Positions 45,694 through 56,568 of a stretch of DNA of 64,000 nt are shown in pieces. The stretch covers positions 62,001 to 126,000 of the forward strand of contig AMWX01000008.1 of NCBI GenBank assembly GCA_000307935.1, given 5' to 3'. The DNA comes from SAR86 cluster bacterium SAR86E (GTDB lineage: Bacteria; Pseudomonadota; Gammaproteobacteria; Magnimaribacterales; D2472). The notes beneath the pieces are model-generated. The model worked only from the letters and a program-made list of their open reading frames with translations. It did not search any database and was not told where the DNA came from. The stretch's first letter is position 1. Every line of letters begins with the position of its first letter. The position numbers and the translations under genes are program-made.

Positions 45694-46885
45694 AAATCAT
45701 AAAACTACAAAGTTATCTGAAAGAGAGTTATTCATTATAAATGACTCTAACCAAGATGACTTTATAAATTTCTTTCAAGAGAATTTTGGTGAATATATAG
45801 AATCATTTTTTGCTCTTTCTACATGTAATAGAACTGAAGTGTACTTTTACAGTTCGTTATCAAGTATTGATTCAATTGCTCAAAAAACCCTCGAATTCTT
45901 TGGCGCAAGTGATTCTTTGAGGAAAGACTTATATTTTTTCACCGGCACTAAAGCTATAGAACACATGTGCTTTGTTGCAAGTGGTCTTGATTCCCAGGTT
46001 TTGGGCGAACAGGAAATATTGGGTCAATTTAAAAAGTCAATTCAAACCTATACTAAAATGAAATGCTTAAGTGGTCAGCTCCAGAGGCTTACAGATGATA
46101 TTATTTCAATTGCAAAAGCAGCAAGGACAGAAACCCAAATTGGTTTCAACCCGCTATCAGTTTCGGGTCTATCATTAAAAATTGTTCAAGAAATCTTTGA
46201 AGACCCAAGCAAGCAAAATCTCACTATAGTTGGGGCCGGTCAGATGGCAATCAGTGTAATTGAGAATTTCCATAACAATGATATTACAAATATAAAGGCA
46301 ATCAATCGGTCAAAGAAAATATTGACCATCAATAATCATCTCTCAATTGAAACAACCCCCTTATCTAAACTTGGAGTTATGATTCAAAGTACAGATATCT
46401 TAGTAACATCTATAAATTCACCGCTTCCCATTATCGGTAAGGGCTTAATAGAACAAGTAATGAAAGAAAGGGGGAATAAACCAATGCTTCTCATTGACCT
46501 AGGAGTACCTAGAAATATTGAAGATCAGGTAAGAGACTTAGAGTATGCGTATCTTTTCACGATTGAAGACATTGAGTTGGTTACTCAGGAGAATTTAGAT
46601 GAACGCTCTCAAGAGGCATTAAAAGCTAAAGATATTATTGCTGATAAGATAAAATCCCTAAGCCAGGATAAGGCTGATAAGCAGCAACGTAAAGATGCTT
46701 ATTTTATCCTTAAAGAAATCTTGAATAATATGAGTGAAGATAATTTTCTAGATTTAATACAATCAAAGGATCCCTTCACGTCTTTAGAGCAAATGGATGT
46801 TGCCCCCAATGATCAGTTACAGTATATTTCAACATTAACCCCTCACGCTATTTTGTCCATGATTAAGGAAATCAGAAGTGCTTGA
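45671..46885 (+). CDS. hemA: Glutamyl-tRNA reductase
   Basis: First committed enzyme of C5 tetrapyrrole synthesis; reduces glutamyl-tRNA to glutamate-1-semialdehyde with NADPH. The 404 residues include GINHKTTKLSERE at the N terminus, catalytic Cys52 in LSTCNRTE, GLDSQVLGEQEILGQFK, the NADPH-binding domain with VGAGQMA (about 175-320), and a C-terminal dimerisation helix. It overlaps the divergent lolB start by 23 bp and prfA by 8 nt. hemA-prfA-prmC is the gammaproteobacterial operon. Confidence 0.96.
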   Translation: MELKLFGINHKTTKLSERELFIINDSNQDDFINFFQENFGEYIESFFALSTCNRTEVYFYSSLSSIDSIAQKTLEFFGASDSLRKDLYFFTGTKAIEHMCFVASGLDSQVLGEQEILGQFKKSIQTYTKMKCLSGQLQRLTDDIISIAKAARTETQIGFNPLSVSGLSLKIVQEIFEDPSKQNLTIVGAGQMAISVIENFHNNDITNIKAINRSKKILTINNHLSIETTPLSKLGVMIQSTDILVTSINSPLPIIGKGLIEQVMKERGNKPMLLIDLGVPRNIEDQVRDLEYAYLFTIEDIELVTQENLDERSQEALKAKDIIADKIKSLSQDKADKQQRKDAYFILKEILNNMSEDNFLDLIQSKDPFTSLEQMDVAPNDQLQYISTLTPHAILSMIKEIRSA

Positions 46886-47966
46886 AAAATCCATTATTAC
46901 CAAATTAGAAAGCTTAAGATTGCGATCTACCGAGATACATGAGGCTCTCGCGAAAGAGGGCGCAACAGATGATATGGCACACTTCACTCAATTAAATAAG
47001 GAATACTCTGAAATCACTCCTATAGTAGATTTATTTAAATTATTGCAAGATGCTGAGGCTGAGCTTAATGGCGCCAAAGAGCTATTAGACTCAACTGATG
47101 CGGAGTTGATAGAGCTTGCAAAAATTGAAGTAAATAGCAATCAAGAAAAGATTGCAGATCTTGAGAAGAATCTAAAATTTATGCTTTTACCAAAAGATGA
47201 AGCAGATGATGGGGCTGCATATCTTGAAATTAGAGCTGGAGCAGGAGGTGATGAAGCTGCTATATTCGCAGCAGATTTATTTAGAATGTATTCTAGGTTA
47301 TCTGAGCGTCAAGGATGGAAGCTAGAGATTGTTAACACAAAGCCATCAGAGCCAAGCGGTTTAAAAGAGGCAGTTGTTAAAATTAATGGACAAGGAGTTT
47401 TTAAATTCCTTAAATTTGAATCAGGGGTCCATCGGGTTCAAAGAGTTCCAGAGACAGAATCACAGGGAAGAATTCATACTTCAACCGTTACAGTTGCGAT
47501 TTTGCCAGAAGTTGATGAAGTCCAAGATATTGAAATTGATAAGAGCGAATTAAGGGTTGATACATATAGAGCTTCTGGTGCTGGCGGGCAACATGTTAAT
47601 AAAACTGACTCAGCAGTTAGATTAACTCATATTCCAACAGGGGTGGTAGTTGAGTGTCAAGATGATCGATCTCAACATAAGAATAAGGCTAAAGCAATGG
47701 CGCTATTGGTAGCTAAATTGAAACAAAATGAAATTGATGAACAGCAAAATTCAATTGCAAGTGAAAGAAAGATTTTAGTAGGCACTGGAGATAGAAGTGA
47801 GAAAATTAGGACCTATAATTTTCCGCAGGGGCGCATTACTGATCACAGAATCAAGCTTACTCAGCATAATTTAGACCAAGTAATGGATGGGGATATGATT
47901 TCTATTTGCCAAGCACTAATTACTGAAAATCAGTTAGCCCAGCTTTCTAATTTAGAAGAAACCTAA
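46878..47966 (+). CDS. prfA: Peptide chain release factor 1
   Basis: Reads UAA and UAG stop codons and releases the finished chain; 362 residues. The stop-codon reading motif is in RVPETESQGRIHTS, with PET where E. coli has PAT. The universal GGQ (236-238) lies in GAGGQHVNKTDSAVR and is the site methylated by PrmC, whose gene follows. The start is GTG, within the end of hemA. The length and domain order are normal for RF1, not RF2. Confidence 0.97.
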   Translation: MLEKSIITKLESLRLRSTEIHEALAKEGATDDMAHFTQLNKEYSEITPIVDLFKLLQDAEAELNGAKELLDSTDAELIELAKIEVNSNQEKIADLEKNLKFMLLPKDEADDGAAYLEIRAGAGGDEAAIFAADLFRMYSRLSERQGWKLEIVNTKPSEPSGLKEAVVKINGQGVFKFLKFESGVHRVQRVPETESQGRIHTSTVTVAILPEVDEVQDIEIDKSELRVDTYRASGAGGQHVNKTDSAVRLTHIPTGVVVECQDDRSQHKNKAKAMALLVAKLKQNEIDEQQNSIASERKILVGTGDRSEKIRTYNFPQGRITDHRIKLTQHNLDQVMDGDMISICQALITENQLAQLSNLEET

Positions 47967-47969
47967 TAA

Positions 47970-48791
47970 TTGAATCAAAGCCTTAAATATTATTTTGCAC
48001 TTGCTAGATCTAATGAGTCACTGCATCCTGAAATTGTTAGAGATTTAAAATTTTTCTTGCAGGGTCTCGAAGTTAGCGATGTCATTCTAGCTCTTGAAGA
48101 CGAAGCCAATTTATCGGCTGAGGAATCCATCAAGATCAATGCTTTTTTTAGATCATACCTATCCGGCATTCCTATTGACTATATTTTAAATGAGTCAGAA
48201 TTTATGGGATATAAGTTTTATGTCGATTCAAGAGTATTAATTCCTCGACCAGAGACAGAATTAATTGTCGAGTGGGTATTGAATTTATCATTAAATAAAA
48301 ACGCAAAAATTTTTGAGGTTGGAACGGGTTCTGGATGCATTGCAATTTCAATTTGTCTTAAAAATAAAGATCTCAAAATTATTGCTACAGATTTTTCAGA
48401 TTCAGCATTAGAGGTGGCGCAAATTAATAGAGAATTACATAACGTTAAAAATGTGACGTTTATTCAATCCAATTGGATGGCTTGCTCAGTAGAAAATTCC
48501 CTTGATTTAGTGATATCAAATCCGCCATATTTGAAATCAGATGACCCTCATCTTAGTAATCTTAAGCATGAACCCGTCATGGCTTTGGTTTGTGAAAATG
48601 GACATCAAAGTTTTTTTGAAATTGCATCACACAGTATAAATTCTCTAAAGTTAGGAGGGAAAATAATATTTGAACATGGTTGCTCTCAAGCAGAGGAGGT
48701 TTCAAATATTTTAAAAAAATTGGGTTTTAAAAATATTGCTACAAAGAAAGATTTGCAGGGATTGGATAGATATACATATGCAAATAAATAA
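47970..48791 (+). CDS. prmC: Release-factor glutamine methyltransferase PrmC
   Basis: SAM-dependent enzyme that N5-methylates the Gln of the GGQ motif in RF1 and RF2; 273 residues. A helical N-terminal domain is followed by the Rossmann SAM motif FEVGTGSGCIAIS and the catalytic NPPY (184-187). RVLIPRPETELIVE is also diagnostic. I place the start at TTG 47970, 3 nt after the prfA stop; no ATG or GTG fits the family alignment. It is probably the last gene of the hemA operon. Confidence 0.93.
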   Translation: MNQSLKYYFALARSNESLHPEIVRDLKFFLQGLEVSDVILALEDEANLSAEESIKINAFFRSYLSGIPIDYILNESEFMGYKFYVDSRVLIPRPETELIVEWVLNLSLNKNAKIFEVGTGSGCIAISICLKNKDLKIIATDFSDSALEVAQINRELHNVKNVTFIQSNWMACSVENSLDLVISNPPYLKSDDPHLSNLKHEPVMALVCENGHQSFFEIASHSINSLKLGGKIIFEHGCSQAEEVSNILKKLGFKNIATKKDLQGLDRYTYANK

Positions 48792-48894
48792 TATTATTTT
48801 CATATGATAAGATTTATTCTTTATATTTAATGTTGGATACAATCTAGCTTAAAAAAGATCAAAAAATACAAATAAATATAATGAGGTTACTTTA

Positions 48895-50511
48895 ATGAAT
48901 GGCAATATGATGAATTGGGATTTAACTATCCCCAAGGCAATTTTACATGCAGAAAAATATAACTTTGATGGTAAATTAGTTTCACGAGAATTAGATGGCT
49001 CCATAACTTCAACTACTTATGGAGATTCGATTAAGCGATCAAAAAAGCTAGCTAATGCCCTCGCAAAACTTGGTGTGAATTTGCGCGATAGAGTTGCAAC
49101 CATTGCATGGAATAACAGCAGGCATTTTGAAACCTATTTTGCTGTATCTGGTATGGGAGCAATACTGCATACTTTAAATCCAAGATATTCCCCTGATCAA
49201 TTAATCTACATTCTTAATCATGCAGAAGATGAAATTTTAATCGTTGACCCCACATTCATTCCTCTTGTAGAAAGCGTTCAAGATAAATTAGATACAGTTA
49301 AAACTATTATCATAGCTTCGGCAAAAGATGCTATTCCAGACAATAATTTAAAAAATGCATTGAGTTATGATGAATTAATACAAGCTGAATCTGATGAATA
49401 TGATTGGCCTGAGTTGAGTGAAGATGATGCAGTTGCTTTGTGCTATACCTCTGGAACCACTGGTAACCCTAAGGGAGTTTTATACTCTCATAGATCAACT
49501 ATTTTGCATGCAATTTCCGTCTCTGGGGCTATGGGTTTTGATTCATCTAGTTCAGTCTTGCCTGTTGTTCCTATGTTTCATGTTAATGCTTGGGGAGTAC
49601 CTTATTGTGCATTAATTATTGGAATAACTTTGGTATTACCTGGTCATGCTCTTGATGGCAAGTCTTTGTATGAACTAGTTAAACAAGAATCAGTCGATTC
49701 TATGTTGGGCGTCCCTACTGTGTGGCTGGGACTATTGCAGTATCTTGAAGGAGAAGGTCTTAAACTGGATACGGTTGATCAAGTTTTGGTTGGAGGTTCC
49801 GCAGCTCCATATGCAATGATTAAAGCATTTGATGAACAGCATGATGCATTCTTAACTCATGGATGGGGAATGACAGAAATGAGCCCTCTAGGAACTATAA
49901 ATGCACCAACCAAAAAAACAATGAGCCTTCCCAATGAAGAAAGATATCAACTTCAAACAAAACAAGGCTATCCAATGTTTGGTGTAGAGATTAAGACTGT
50001 TGATGATGAAAATAACGAACTTCCCAGAGATGGAGAGGCTAGTGGCGCACTTAAGGTGAAAGGCCCATGGATAATGGACGAATATTATAAAGCAGACGGT
50101 CCAGCAACAGATGAGCAAGGTTGGTTTGATACGGGAGATGTCGCAACCATTCATCCAGATGGATGTATGCAAATTGTTGATAGAGCAAAAGATGTTATTA
50201 AAACTGGCGGAGAGTGGATCAGCTCAATTGATTTAGAAAATGCTGTGCTGACTCATGAAAATATCCTTGAAGCGTGTGTTGTGGGAGTGCCTCATCCCAA
50301 GTGGGATGAGAGACCTTTGCTTTTTTTGATTACAAAAGATGGAAATGAAATTGATAAGGAAGAAATTAATGAATTCCTCTTAGAAAAAGTTGTTAAGTGG
50401 TGGCTGCCTGATGATATTATCTTTGTTAAAGAGCTTCCACATGGTGCTACTGGAAAGTTATTGAAGGTTGAATTAAGAGAAGAATATAAAGATCATTTAA
50501 TGGGAAAGTAA
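48895..50511 (+). CDS. Acyl-CoA synthetase (AMP-forming), DmdB/medium-chain type
   Basis: ANL-superfamily ligase, 538 residues, that joins a carboxylic acid to CoA via an acyl-AMP. The phosphate loop [11 protein letters not shown] (about 183-193), [10 protein letters not shown], the [12 protein letters not shown] hinge region and the C-terminal catalytic Lys521 in GATGK are all intact. Length and motif wording resemble fatty-acid or 3-methylmercaptopropionate CoA ligases (DmdB group), but the substrate pocket cannot be judged by eye. A TGAGG ribosome site precedes the ATG. It lies 1 nt ahead of a MaoC-type hydratase, so the pair may activate and then hydrate an acyl chain. Confidence 0.88.
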   Translation: MNGNMMNWDLTIPKAILHAEKYNFDGKLVSRELDGSITSTTYGDSIKRSKKLANALAKLGVNLRDRVATIAWNNSRHFETYFAVSGMGAILHTLNPRYSPDQLIYILNHAEDEILIVDPTFIPLVESVQDKLDTVKTIIIASAKDAIPDNNLKNALSYDELIQAESDEYDWPELSEDDAVALCYTSGTTGNPKGVLYSHRSTILHAISVSGAMGFDSSSSVLPVVPMFHVNAWGVPYCALIIGITLVLPGHALDGKSLYELVKQESVDSMLGVPTVWLGLLQYLEGEGLKLDTVDQVLVGGSAAPYAMIKAFDEQHDAFLTHGWGMTEMSPLGTINAPTKKTMSLPNEERYQLQTKQGYPMFGVEIKTVDDENNELPRDGEASGALKVKGPWIMDEYYKADGPATDEQGWFDTGDVATIHPDGCMQIVDRAKDVIKTGGEWISSIDLENAVLTHENILEACVVGVPHPKWDERPLLFLITKDGNEIDKEEINEFLLEKVVKWWLPDDIIFVKELPHGATGKLLKVELREEYKDHLMGK

Positions 50512-50512
50512 T

Positions 50513-50974
50513 ATGCTGCACATTGTAAAACCTGGTGAAATTAATTCGGTTATTGGTAAAGATTTAGGCGCATCCGAATGGATGATTATTGATCAAGAAA
50601 GAATTGATAAATTTGCTGATGCAACCATGGATCATCAATTCATTCATGTAGATCCAAGCCAGGCAGAACCTATTTTTGGCTCGACAATTGCCCATGGATT
50701 TTTATCATTATCACTTGTTGCCGGAATCTCATTTGAGCAAGAAATTGGCATGGTGCTTGAGGGAACAAAAATGGGCTTGAACTATGGCCTAGACAAGGTC
50801 CGTTTTTTAAGCCCGGTACCAGTAAACTCAGAAGTTAGAATTCATACTAAATGCATTGATGTTACAGAGAAAAATCCAGGGCAGTTTTTGGTTAAAAATG
50901 AAGTAACAATGGAAATCAAGGGTGTAGATAAACCAGCTTATATAGCAGAGACCCTTAGTTTATTTATTACTTAA
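50513..50974 (+). CDS. MaoC-like (R)-specific hydratase
   Basis: Hot-dog-fold enoyl-CoA hydratase or dehydratase of the NodN/MaoC branch, 153 residues. The hydratase-2 type active site is visible as Asp40 and His45 in [12 protein letters not shown], followed by [13 protein letters not shown], where the helix N terminus forms the oxyanion hole. Its ATG is 1 nt after the stop of the acyl-CoA ligase, so they form a two-gene unit. The 3' end overlaps the 3' end of gatB on the other strand by 8 bp. Substrate unknown. Confidence 0.88.
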   Translation: MLHIVKPGEINSVIGKDLGASEWMIIDQERIDKFADATMDHQFIHVDPSQAEPIFGSTIAHGFLSLSLVAGISFEQEIGMVLEGTKMGLNYGLDKVRFLSPVPVNSEVRIHTKCIDVTEKNPGQFLVKNEVTMEIKGVDKPAYIAETLSLFIT

Positions 50975-52394
50975 GCTTTTCATTTAATATTGCATTAACA
51001 GTCTTAGGGTTTGCTTTGCCCTGAGTTAATTTCATTACTTGACCAACAAAAAAACCAAAAAGCTTATCTTTTCCTCCACGATAGGCCTCAACCTGAGCAG
51101 GATTATCGTTTATCACTGAATTAATGATTTCTTCGATAGCACCATCATCAGATATTTGTTTTAGGCCTTGAGATTCAATTATTTCATCTGGCGAAATGCC
51201 GCTGATACACATTTCTTCAAAAATAGCTTTACCAATTTTTCCTGAAATAGTCTGATCATCGATTCGATTAATTAATATTGCCACGTTGGCTATACTTAAT
51301 TTTGATTCATTTATTTCTATGAGCTCTTTGTTCAGATATGCGCTAATTTCACCTATTAACCAATTTGCCAGTAAGTTATAGTTTCCTGTTTGTTCTGCAG
51401 CAGCCTCAAAAAAATCTGCCATCGACTTAGAGGATGCAATAATTTGAGCATCATATGCTGATATTTTAAAATCTTGTTGATAGCGCATTTCTTTTTCACT
51501 TGGCAGCTCAGGAAATTCATCTTTAATTCTCTTAATTTCTTCATCGGAAATAACAACCGGCAATAGATCAGGTTCTGGGAAATACCTATAATCATTTGCA
51601 AATTCCTTTGATCGCATTGAGCGAGTTTCATCTTTAGAGCTATCATACAGTCTTGTTTCTTGAGTTACCGTTTCTCCCTTTTCAAGAATCTTAATTTGCC
51701 TTTTAATCTCAAAGTTGATTGCTTTTTCAATAAATTTAAAAGAATTAATATTTTTGATTTCTGTTCTAGTGCCTAAATCTTTATCACCTTTTTTTCTTAT
51801 GGAGACATTTGCATCACATCTCAGTGAGCCTTGTGCCATGTTTCCATCTGATACGTCTAAATACGTTACAAGCTGATGCATTGCCTTCATGTAGGCAACT
51901 GCTTCTTTTGCACTTGATATCTCTGGTTCTGAGACTATCTCCAGCAGTGGAGTTCCAGCTCTATTAAGATCTATTGCTGAGTAACCATCATATTCATCAT
52001 GAATTGATTTACCAGCATCCTCTTCTAAATGCGCTCGTGTAATATTAATGGTTTTAGTTGTTTCTCCAGAAACAATATTTATTGATCCGCCCAAAACAAT
52101 TGGTAAATCCATTTGAGTAATTTGATAGCCTTTTGGAAGATCAGCATAAAAGTAGTTTTTTCTATCAAAAATAGAGACCTGATTGATTTGAGCATCTATA
52201 GCCATACCAAATCTAATTGCCTTATAAAATGCTTCTTTATTTACGGATGGCAAAACTCCTGGAAGACCACAATCAATTAAATTTACATTTGTGTTTGGGC
52301 TAGCTCCAAAAGCAGTAGAGGCTCTTGAAAATAACTTTGTTTTGGTTGACAGTTGAACATGCGTTTCCAGCCCTATAACAGTTTCCCAGCTCAC
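50967..52394 (-). CDS. gatB: Asp/Glu-tRNA amidotransferase subunit B
   Basis: GatB binds misacylated Glu-tRNA-Gln or Asp-tRNA-Asn, phosphorylates the acyl group and uses ammonia tunnelled from GatA; 475 residues. GLETHVQL at the N terminus, [13 protein letters not shown], the [17 protein letters not shown] block and [10 protein letters not shown] belong to the catalytic cradle. A helical and a YqeY tRNA-binding tail (about 325-475) follow. It overlaps gatA by 4 nt and the convergent MaoC gene by 8 bp. With tRNA-Gln and tRNA processing genes nearby it points to indirect Gln- or Asn-tRNA formation. Confidence 0.97.
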   Translation of the reverse strand: MSWETVIGLETHVQLSTKTKLFSRASTAFGASPNTNVNLIDCGLPGVLPSVNKEAFYKAIRFGMAIDAQINQVSIFDRKNYFYADLPKGYQITQMDLPIVLGGSINIVSGETTKTINITRAHLEEDAGKSIHDEYDGYSAIDLNRAGTPLLEIVSEPEISSAKEAVAYMKAMHQLVTYLDVSDGNMAQGSLRCDANVSIRKKGDKDLGTRTEIKNINSFKFIEKAINFEIKRQIKILEKGETVTQETRLYDSSKDETRSMRSKEFANDYRYFPEPDLLPVVISDEEIKRIKDEFPELPSEKEMRYQQDFKISAYDAQIIASSKSMADFFEAAAEQTGNYNLLANWLIGEISAYLNKELIEINESKLSIANVAILINRIDDQTISGKIGKAIFEEMCISGISPDEIIESQGLKQISDDGAIEEIINSVINDNPAQVEAYRGGKDKLFGFFVGQVMKLTQGKANPKTVNAILNEKLK

Positions 52395-53851
52395 GAGAAA
52401 TCCTCTAAGCTTGGCTGCGCAAGATGAAAGTCTGAGTTTTTTTGAAAAAGATGGGCCGTATTAAGCAGTTGATCTTCTTTTAGAAAGTTTCCTATCAATT
52501 GAAGTCCTACTGGCAATGAATTAACTTGTCCATGAGGAATTGAAATTGCTGGAAGTCCAGCCAAATTAGACGAAATGGTAAAAAGATCTTCAAGATAGAG
52601 CTCAACTGGATTTTGCGTTCCTTTACTCCCAAATTCAAAAGCGGTATTCGGTGAAGTTGGCGTCATTAACACATCCACTGATTGAAATACCTGATCAAAA
52701 TCATTCTTTATCAATCTCCTAACTTGCTGAGCTTTTTTGTAATAAGCATCATAGTAACCAGCTGATAGGGCATAAGTGCCAATTAAAATTCTTCGTTTTA
52801 CTTCATCTCCAAAACCCTCACTTCTTGATTTAATATAGAGGTCGTTTAAATCAGTAGTATTTTTTGCTCTATGTCCAAAACGAACCCCATCAAATCTTGA
52901 CAGGTTTGATGAGCATTCCGCTGGAGCTATAGAGTAATATGTTGGCACGGATGCCGAAATATTTGGAAGCGAGACCTCTATGAATTTAGCGCCAAGTTTT
53001 TCATAAGTTTTTTTTGACTCCTCAAAGCGTGCTTGAACCTCAGAATCTAAGTCGCTGAGATTGAATTCCTTAATAATTCCTATTTTTAAACCATCAATAG
53101 GTTGGTTAATATTTGCAAGAAAATCAGGGACATCAGAGTTCAATGAGGTAGTATCTTTAGAATCGTATCCTGACATCGAATTTAGTAAGATAGCGCAATC
53201 TTCAGCGGTTCTCGCTAATGGACCAGCTTGATCAAGGCTTGATGCAAAAGCAATCATCCCCCATCTCGAAACTCTTCCATAGGTGGGTTTTAATCCAGTA
53301 ATTCCACAATGTGCTGCAGGTTGACGAATTGATCCACCTGTATCTGTTCCAGTTGCAGCTGGAACAATTCCTGCTGCCACAGCTGCAGCTGAGCCGCCAG
53401 AACTTCCTCCTGGGACGTACCCTTTTTTCCATGGGTTATGAACATTACCAAAAAAGCTTGTTTCATTGGAGGATCCCATTGCAAACTCATCCATATTTGT
53501 CTTGCCAATAGTTATCGAGCCAGCATCCTCAAGTTTTTTTACTGCTGTTGCGGTATATGGAGGGATAAAATTAGATAGGATTTTTGAAGAGCATGTTGTT
53601 CTCAAGTTTTCTGTACAAAATAAATCTTTTTGGGCTAAAGGAATTCCAAAAAGCATCGATGAGTTTTTATTATTAGAGTCTGCAGCATCAGCTTTTTTTT
53701 GACCTACCTCTTCATTCATTGTTACAAAACAATTTAATTCATCATACTTTTTAGCTAATAAAAAAGATTCTTGAGTTAGTTCCGTAATAGAAATAGATTT
53801 GTTATCAAGCATTTCCCTTAATTCGATAATAGATTTGAATTGTATGTTCAT
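52391..53851 (-). CDS. gatA: Asp/Glu-tRNA amidotransferase subunit A
   Basis: Glutaminase subunit of the amidase-signature family, 486 residues. The Ser-cisSer-Lys triad is visible: Lys75 in LAQKDLF, Ser150 in GGSSGGS (148-154) and nucleophile Ser174 in [13 protein letters not shown]. The order gatC-gatA-gatB with 4-nt overlaps at both junctions implies stoichiometric translation. Normal length and motifs; no anomaly. Confidence 0.97.
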   Translation of the reverse strand: MNIQFKSIIELREMLDNKSISITELTQESFLLAKKYDELNCFVTMNEEVGQKKADAADSNNKNSSMLFGIPLAQKDLFCTENLRTTCSSKILSNFIPPYTATAVKKLEDAGSITIGKTNMDEFAMGSSNETSFFGNVHNPWKKGYVPGGSSGGSAAAVAAGIVPAATGTDTGGSIRQPAAHCGITGLKPTYGRVSRWGMIAFASSLDQAGPLARTAEDCAILLNSMSGYDSKDTTSLNSDVPDFLANINQPIDGLKIGIIKEFNLSDLDSEVQARFEESKKTYEKLGAKFIEVSLPNISASVPTYYSIAPAECSSNLSRFDGVRFGHRAKNTTDLNDLYIKSRSEGFGDEVKRRILIGTYALSAGYYDAYYKKAQQVRRLIKNDFDQVFQSVDVLMTPTSPNTAFEFGSKGTQNPVELYLEDLFTISSNLAGLPAISIPHGQVNSLPVGLQLIGNFLKEDQLLNTAHLFQKNSDFHLAQPSLEDFS

Positions 53852-54129
53852 TCAACCACTCTCGGAACAAAAAAATAGTCATCATTGGATTCGGGTGCAT
53901 TTTTAAGAAACTTTTCTTTTTGATTATCGGAGTTTTCAATATCTTCATGAATTGAAGCCGTCATCTCAAGAGGGCTATAAAGAGGCTCAATGGCTGAAGT
54001 ATCAATATTTTGCAAGCCTCCAATGAGATCGACAATTGTTTCAAGATCTTTTTGTATTTTTTCTGATTTTTTTTGATCTATTTCTAGTCTAGCTAGATAA
54101 CAAATAGTTCTGACTGTTTCTTGGTCCAT
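53848..54129 (-). CDS. gatC: Asp/Glu-tRNA amidotransferase subunit C
   Basis: Small belt-like subunit (93 residues) that wraps GatA and GatB and stabilises the complex. CYLARLEIDQKKSEKIQKDL is the N-terminal helix pair, and IDTSAIEPLYSPLEM the extended linker typical of GatC. It is first in the gatCAB operon and divergent from mreB across 73 bp. It overlaps gatA by 4 nt. Confidence 0.92.
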   Translation of the reverse strand: MDQETVRTICYLARLEIDQKKSEKIQKDLETIVDLIGGLQNIDTSAIEPLYSPLEMTASIHEDIENSDNQKEKFLKNAPESNDDYFFVPRVVE

Positions 54130-54202
54130 ATGATATTATTAATCTTTGATGCGCAATATTAAACTAAAAGCATCTTAAAATGAATTTACAAGGAACATCA
54201 TA

Positions 54203-55252
54203 GTGGATTTCAACCTATTTAAAACTGTTCGGGGCCTATTTTCTAATGATTTATCGATAGATTTAGGTACCGCAAATACATTAATTTATACAAAAGACAT
54301 TGGAATTGTTTTAAACGAGCCATCTGTTGTAGCTATCCGTGAAAGTCGTGGTCAAAAAACCGTAGTAGCAGTTGGGCATGAGGCAAAAAAAATGCTTGGC
54401 AGAACTCCAGGTAACATTAAAGCTATTAGACCCTTATCCGAGGGAGTCATCGCTGACTTTCAAGTAACAGAAAAAATGTTACAACACTTTATCGCAAAAG
54501 TGCATGAGCAAAGATTTATTAAGCCAAGCCCTAGAGTGCTTGTATGCGTTCCATGTCGATCAACCCAAGTTGAAAGAAGAGCTATTAGAGAATCTGTTTT
54601 GGGAGCAGGGGCAAGAGATGTAAAGTTGATAGAGGAACCAATGGCAGCAGCTATTGGTGCAGGGCTTCCGGTTGAAGAAGCTAATGGGAATATGGTTGTT
54701 GATATTGGTGGGGGAACTTCAGAAATTGCAATCCTCTCTCTTAATGGGGTGGTTTATGCTGAGTCAGTTAAAATAGGCGGGGACCTTATGGACAGCTCTA
54801 TTACTTCTTGGGTGAGAAGAAATTATGGTTGTGTAATTGGTGAATCCACTGCAGAAAAAATAAAATACACAATTGGTTGCGCCTCACCAGACTCTGAGGA
54901 TTTAGAAATGAATGTTACTGGAAGAAATCTAGCGGAGGGTATTCCAGAAACATTTACCCTAAAAAGCTCTCAGGTATATGAGGCAATGCGTGATCCACTA
55001 TCTGGAATGGTAAGAGCTATAAGGAATGCACTTGAACTATCTCCTCCAGAATTAGCAGCAGATATTGCTGAAAGAGGTATTGTTCTCACTGGCGGAGGAG
55101 CGCTAATGAGAGATTTAGATAAGCTTATTTCTACTTCAACAGGCATTCCTGTCATTTGCGCTGAAGATCCATTGACTTGTGTTGCAAGAGGTGGAGGCAA
55201 GGCTTTAGAAATTATTGATAAATATAATATTGATTTACTTTCAACAGAATAA
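54203..55252 (+). CDS. mreB: Rod shape-determining protein MreB
   Basis: Bacterial actin that guides lateral cell-wall synthesis from the cytoplasmic face of the membrane; 349 residues. Phosphate 1 is [10 protein letters not shown], phosphate 2 [14 protein letters not shown], and the adenosine site [11 protein letters not shown]. An amphipathic N terminus ([11 protein letters not shown]) can bind the membrane. The start is GTG with AAGGA about 8 nt upstream. It is followed by mreC and mreD, so the cell should be rod-shaped or elongating. Confidence 0.97.
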   Translation: MDFNLFKTVRGLFSNDLSIDLGTANTLIYTKDIGIVLNEPSVVAIRESRGQKTVVAVGHEAKKMLGRTPGNIKAIRPLSEGVIADFQVTEKMLQHFIAKVHEQRFIKPSPRVLVCVPCRSTQVERRAIRESVLGAGARDVKLIEEPMAAAIGAGLPVEEANGNMVVDIGGGTSEIAILSLNGVVYAESVKIGGDLMDSSITSWVRRNYGCVIGESTAEKIKYTIGCASPDSEDLEMNVTGRNLAEGIPETFTLKSSQVYEAMRDPLSGMVRAIRNALELSPPELAADIAERGIVLTGGGALMRDLDKLISTSTGIPVICAEDPLTCVARGGGKALEIIDKYNIDLLSTE

Positions 55253-55262
55253 TTAAATAAAT

Positions 55263-56084
55263 ATGGCGAGATCCGCGCCTTCATACATTCCAATTAGAAA
55301 CTATTTGATAGGGTTCTTTTTATCGGCACTTATTTTATTTGCAGATATTCGTTTTGATAGTTTTGCTTCAATTAAAGGTTTTTTTAGAGCCTCTGCACTA
55401 TATCTTCAGCTAGCATCCAATGTTCCCTTGAATCAATTAAACAAGATCACCTCAACTTTTTCTGAAAAGATTGCAATAACTCAAGAAAATAATTACTTGA
55501 AACAAGAGATTATTAAACTACAAACAAAAGCTATGATCGAGCAAAAAATGTTCTCTACGCAAATTGATAGAATTAATAGCTATGAAAATAAACTTAATAC
55601 TTTAGGGATGAAGAGCATTTCATTATTTGAAATTGCTTCGATTGATTTAAAAAATTATCTTTGCTGTTCTTCTCATAAACTTTTTTTAAATAATCCAGAC
55701 AAGAAATCCATTAGTACAAATCTTCCTGTAATGGCTAAAGAATCATATGTTGGGCAGACAAGAAAAAATCATATGAATTTTATTGAGGTCATCCTTTTTT
55801 CAGATGCTGAGCATTTATTGCCTATAAAGTCACCATCCTTTTTTTGTAATGCTAGAGGTCGAGGCAAACCATTGATGATATCTTGTGTGGTGAATACAGA
55901 AGAATCTGCATTAACTAATGTCAATGACTCTATTTTTACCTCCGGGCTTGGCGGAGTCTTTATGCCAAATATAAAGGTTGGAGAGATCATTGAAATCAAC
56001 CCTCTCTCCATAGATGAGTCAGAAGTAATAATCAAGCTTATTGATGATCCGCTAGAGCAAACCCTATTTGGGATAGTGGGATAG
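55263..56084 (+). CDS. mreC: Rod shape-determining protein MreC
   Basis: Bitopic scaffold of the elongasome, 273 residues. One membrane span (about 13-30) is followed by a coiled coil (about 68-115; EKIAITQENNYLKQEIIKLQ) and a periplasmic double beta-barrel domain that contacts PBP2. Family features such as VGQT in the first barrel and the GGVFMPNIKVGEI region near the C terminus are present. It begins 10 nt after mreB with no clear Shine-Dalgarno. Confidence 0.92.
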   Translation: MARSAPSYIPIRNYLIGFFLSALILFADIRFDSFASIKGFFRASALYLQLASNVPLNQLNKITSTFSEKIAITQENNYLKQEIIKLQTKAMIEQKMFSTQIDRINSYENKLNTLGMKSISLFEIASIDLKNYLCCSSHKLFLNNPDKKSISTNLPVMAKESYVGQTRKNHMNFIEVILFSDAEHLLPIKSPSFFCNARGRGKPLMISCVVNTEESALTNVNDSIFTSGLGGVFMPNIKVGEIIEINPLSIDESEVIIKLIDDPLEQTLFGIVG

Positions 56085-56089
56085 CTTTG

Positions 56090-56566
56090 ATGAAAATCAA
56101 TAATCATCTAACCATATTAGGCACAATTTTTTTAGCTTTTTGGCTTGAGAATTTTATTAACCAATATTCAATTAATTTTTATATTGAATTTAATTTAGGC
56201 TTTTTAGTATTCTCATATTGGGTTTTCGCCATGCATGAAAAGTTGCAAGCCTTTTCTTCGTTAGCTTACGGTGTTGTAGTTGATTTATTTTTTTTTAGTG
56301 CGCTAGGTTTTAATATGCTTTTTTTTACAGCAATGTCTTACCTAATCAATCTTTATGTTTTTCGATTTAGAATTTTTTCATACTTGCAACTTTCAATATT
56401 TTTTTCAGCATCATCAATTTTTTATTTGGCATGTAAATATCTTTTATTTTCTCCATTAAATTATTCTTACTTGATGCTTTTAAATAGTTTTATTTTTAAC
56501 ATGATCTTATGGGTAGGGCTCTATTTTGTATTACGCTCATTTAGAAGAAAATTTCTTTCTATGTAA
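56090..56566 (+). CDS. mreD: Rod shape-determining protein MreD
   Basis: Integral membrane partner of MreC, 158 residues with five or six predicted spans and little soluble sequence. The weakly conserved family is called by size, hydropathy, the DLFFFSALGFNMLFF segment (MreD-type D...G.N) and position after mreC. I chose the ATG at 56090 over an in-frame TTG at 56087. Extremely rich in Phe, Leu and Tyr, coded by T-rich codons. Confidence 0.85.
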   Translation: MKINNHLTILGTIFLAFWLENFINQYSINFYIEFNLGFLVFSYWVFAMHEKLQAFSSLAYGVVVDLFFFSALGFNMLFFTAMSYLINLYVFRFRIFSYLQLSIFFSASSIFYLACKYLLFSPLNYSYLMLLNSFIFNMILWVGLYFVLRSFRRKFLSM

Positions 56567-56568
56567 AA

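Noticed and set aside
46878..47966. Release factor 2 instead of 1
   Set aside because: There is no programmed frameshift and the PxT-type recognition motif (PET) and position between hemA and prmC identify RF1.
48792..48894. Promoter with TACAAT at 48838 for the acyl-CoA ligase
   Set aside because: No acceptable -35 lies 16-18 bp upstream and the region is too AT-rich to trust a single hexamer.
53232..53511. Several short frames, some Gln-rich, around the gatA active-site region
   Set aside because: They arise from Gly/Ser/Ala-rich codons of the amidase signature read in other frames.
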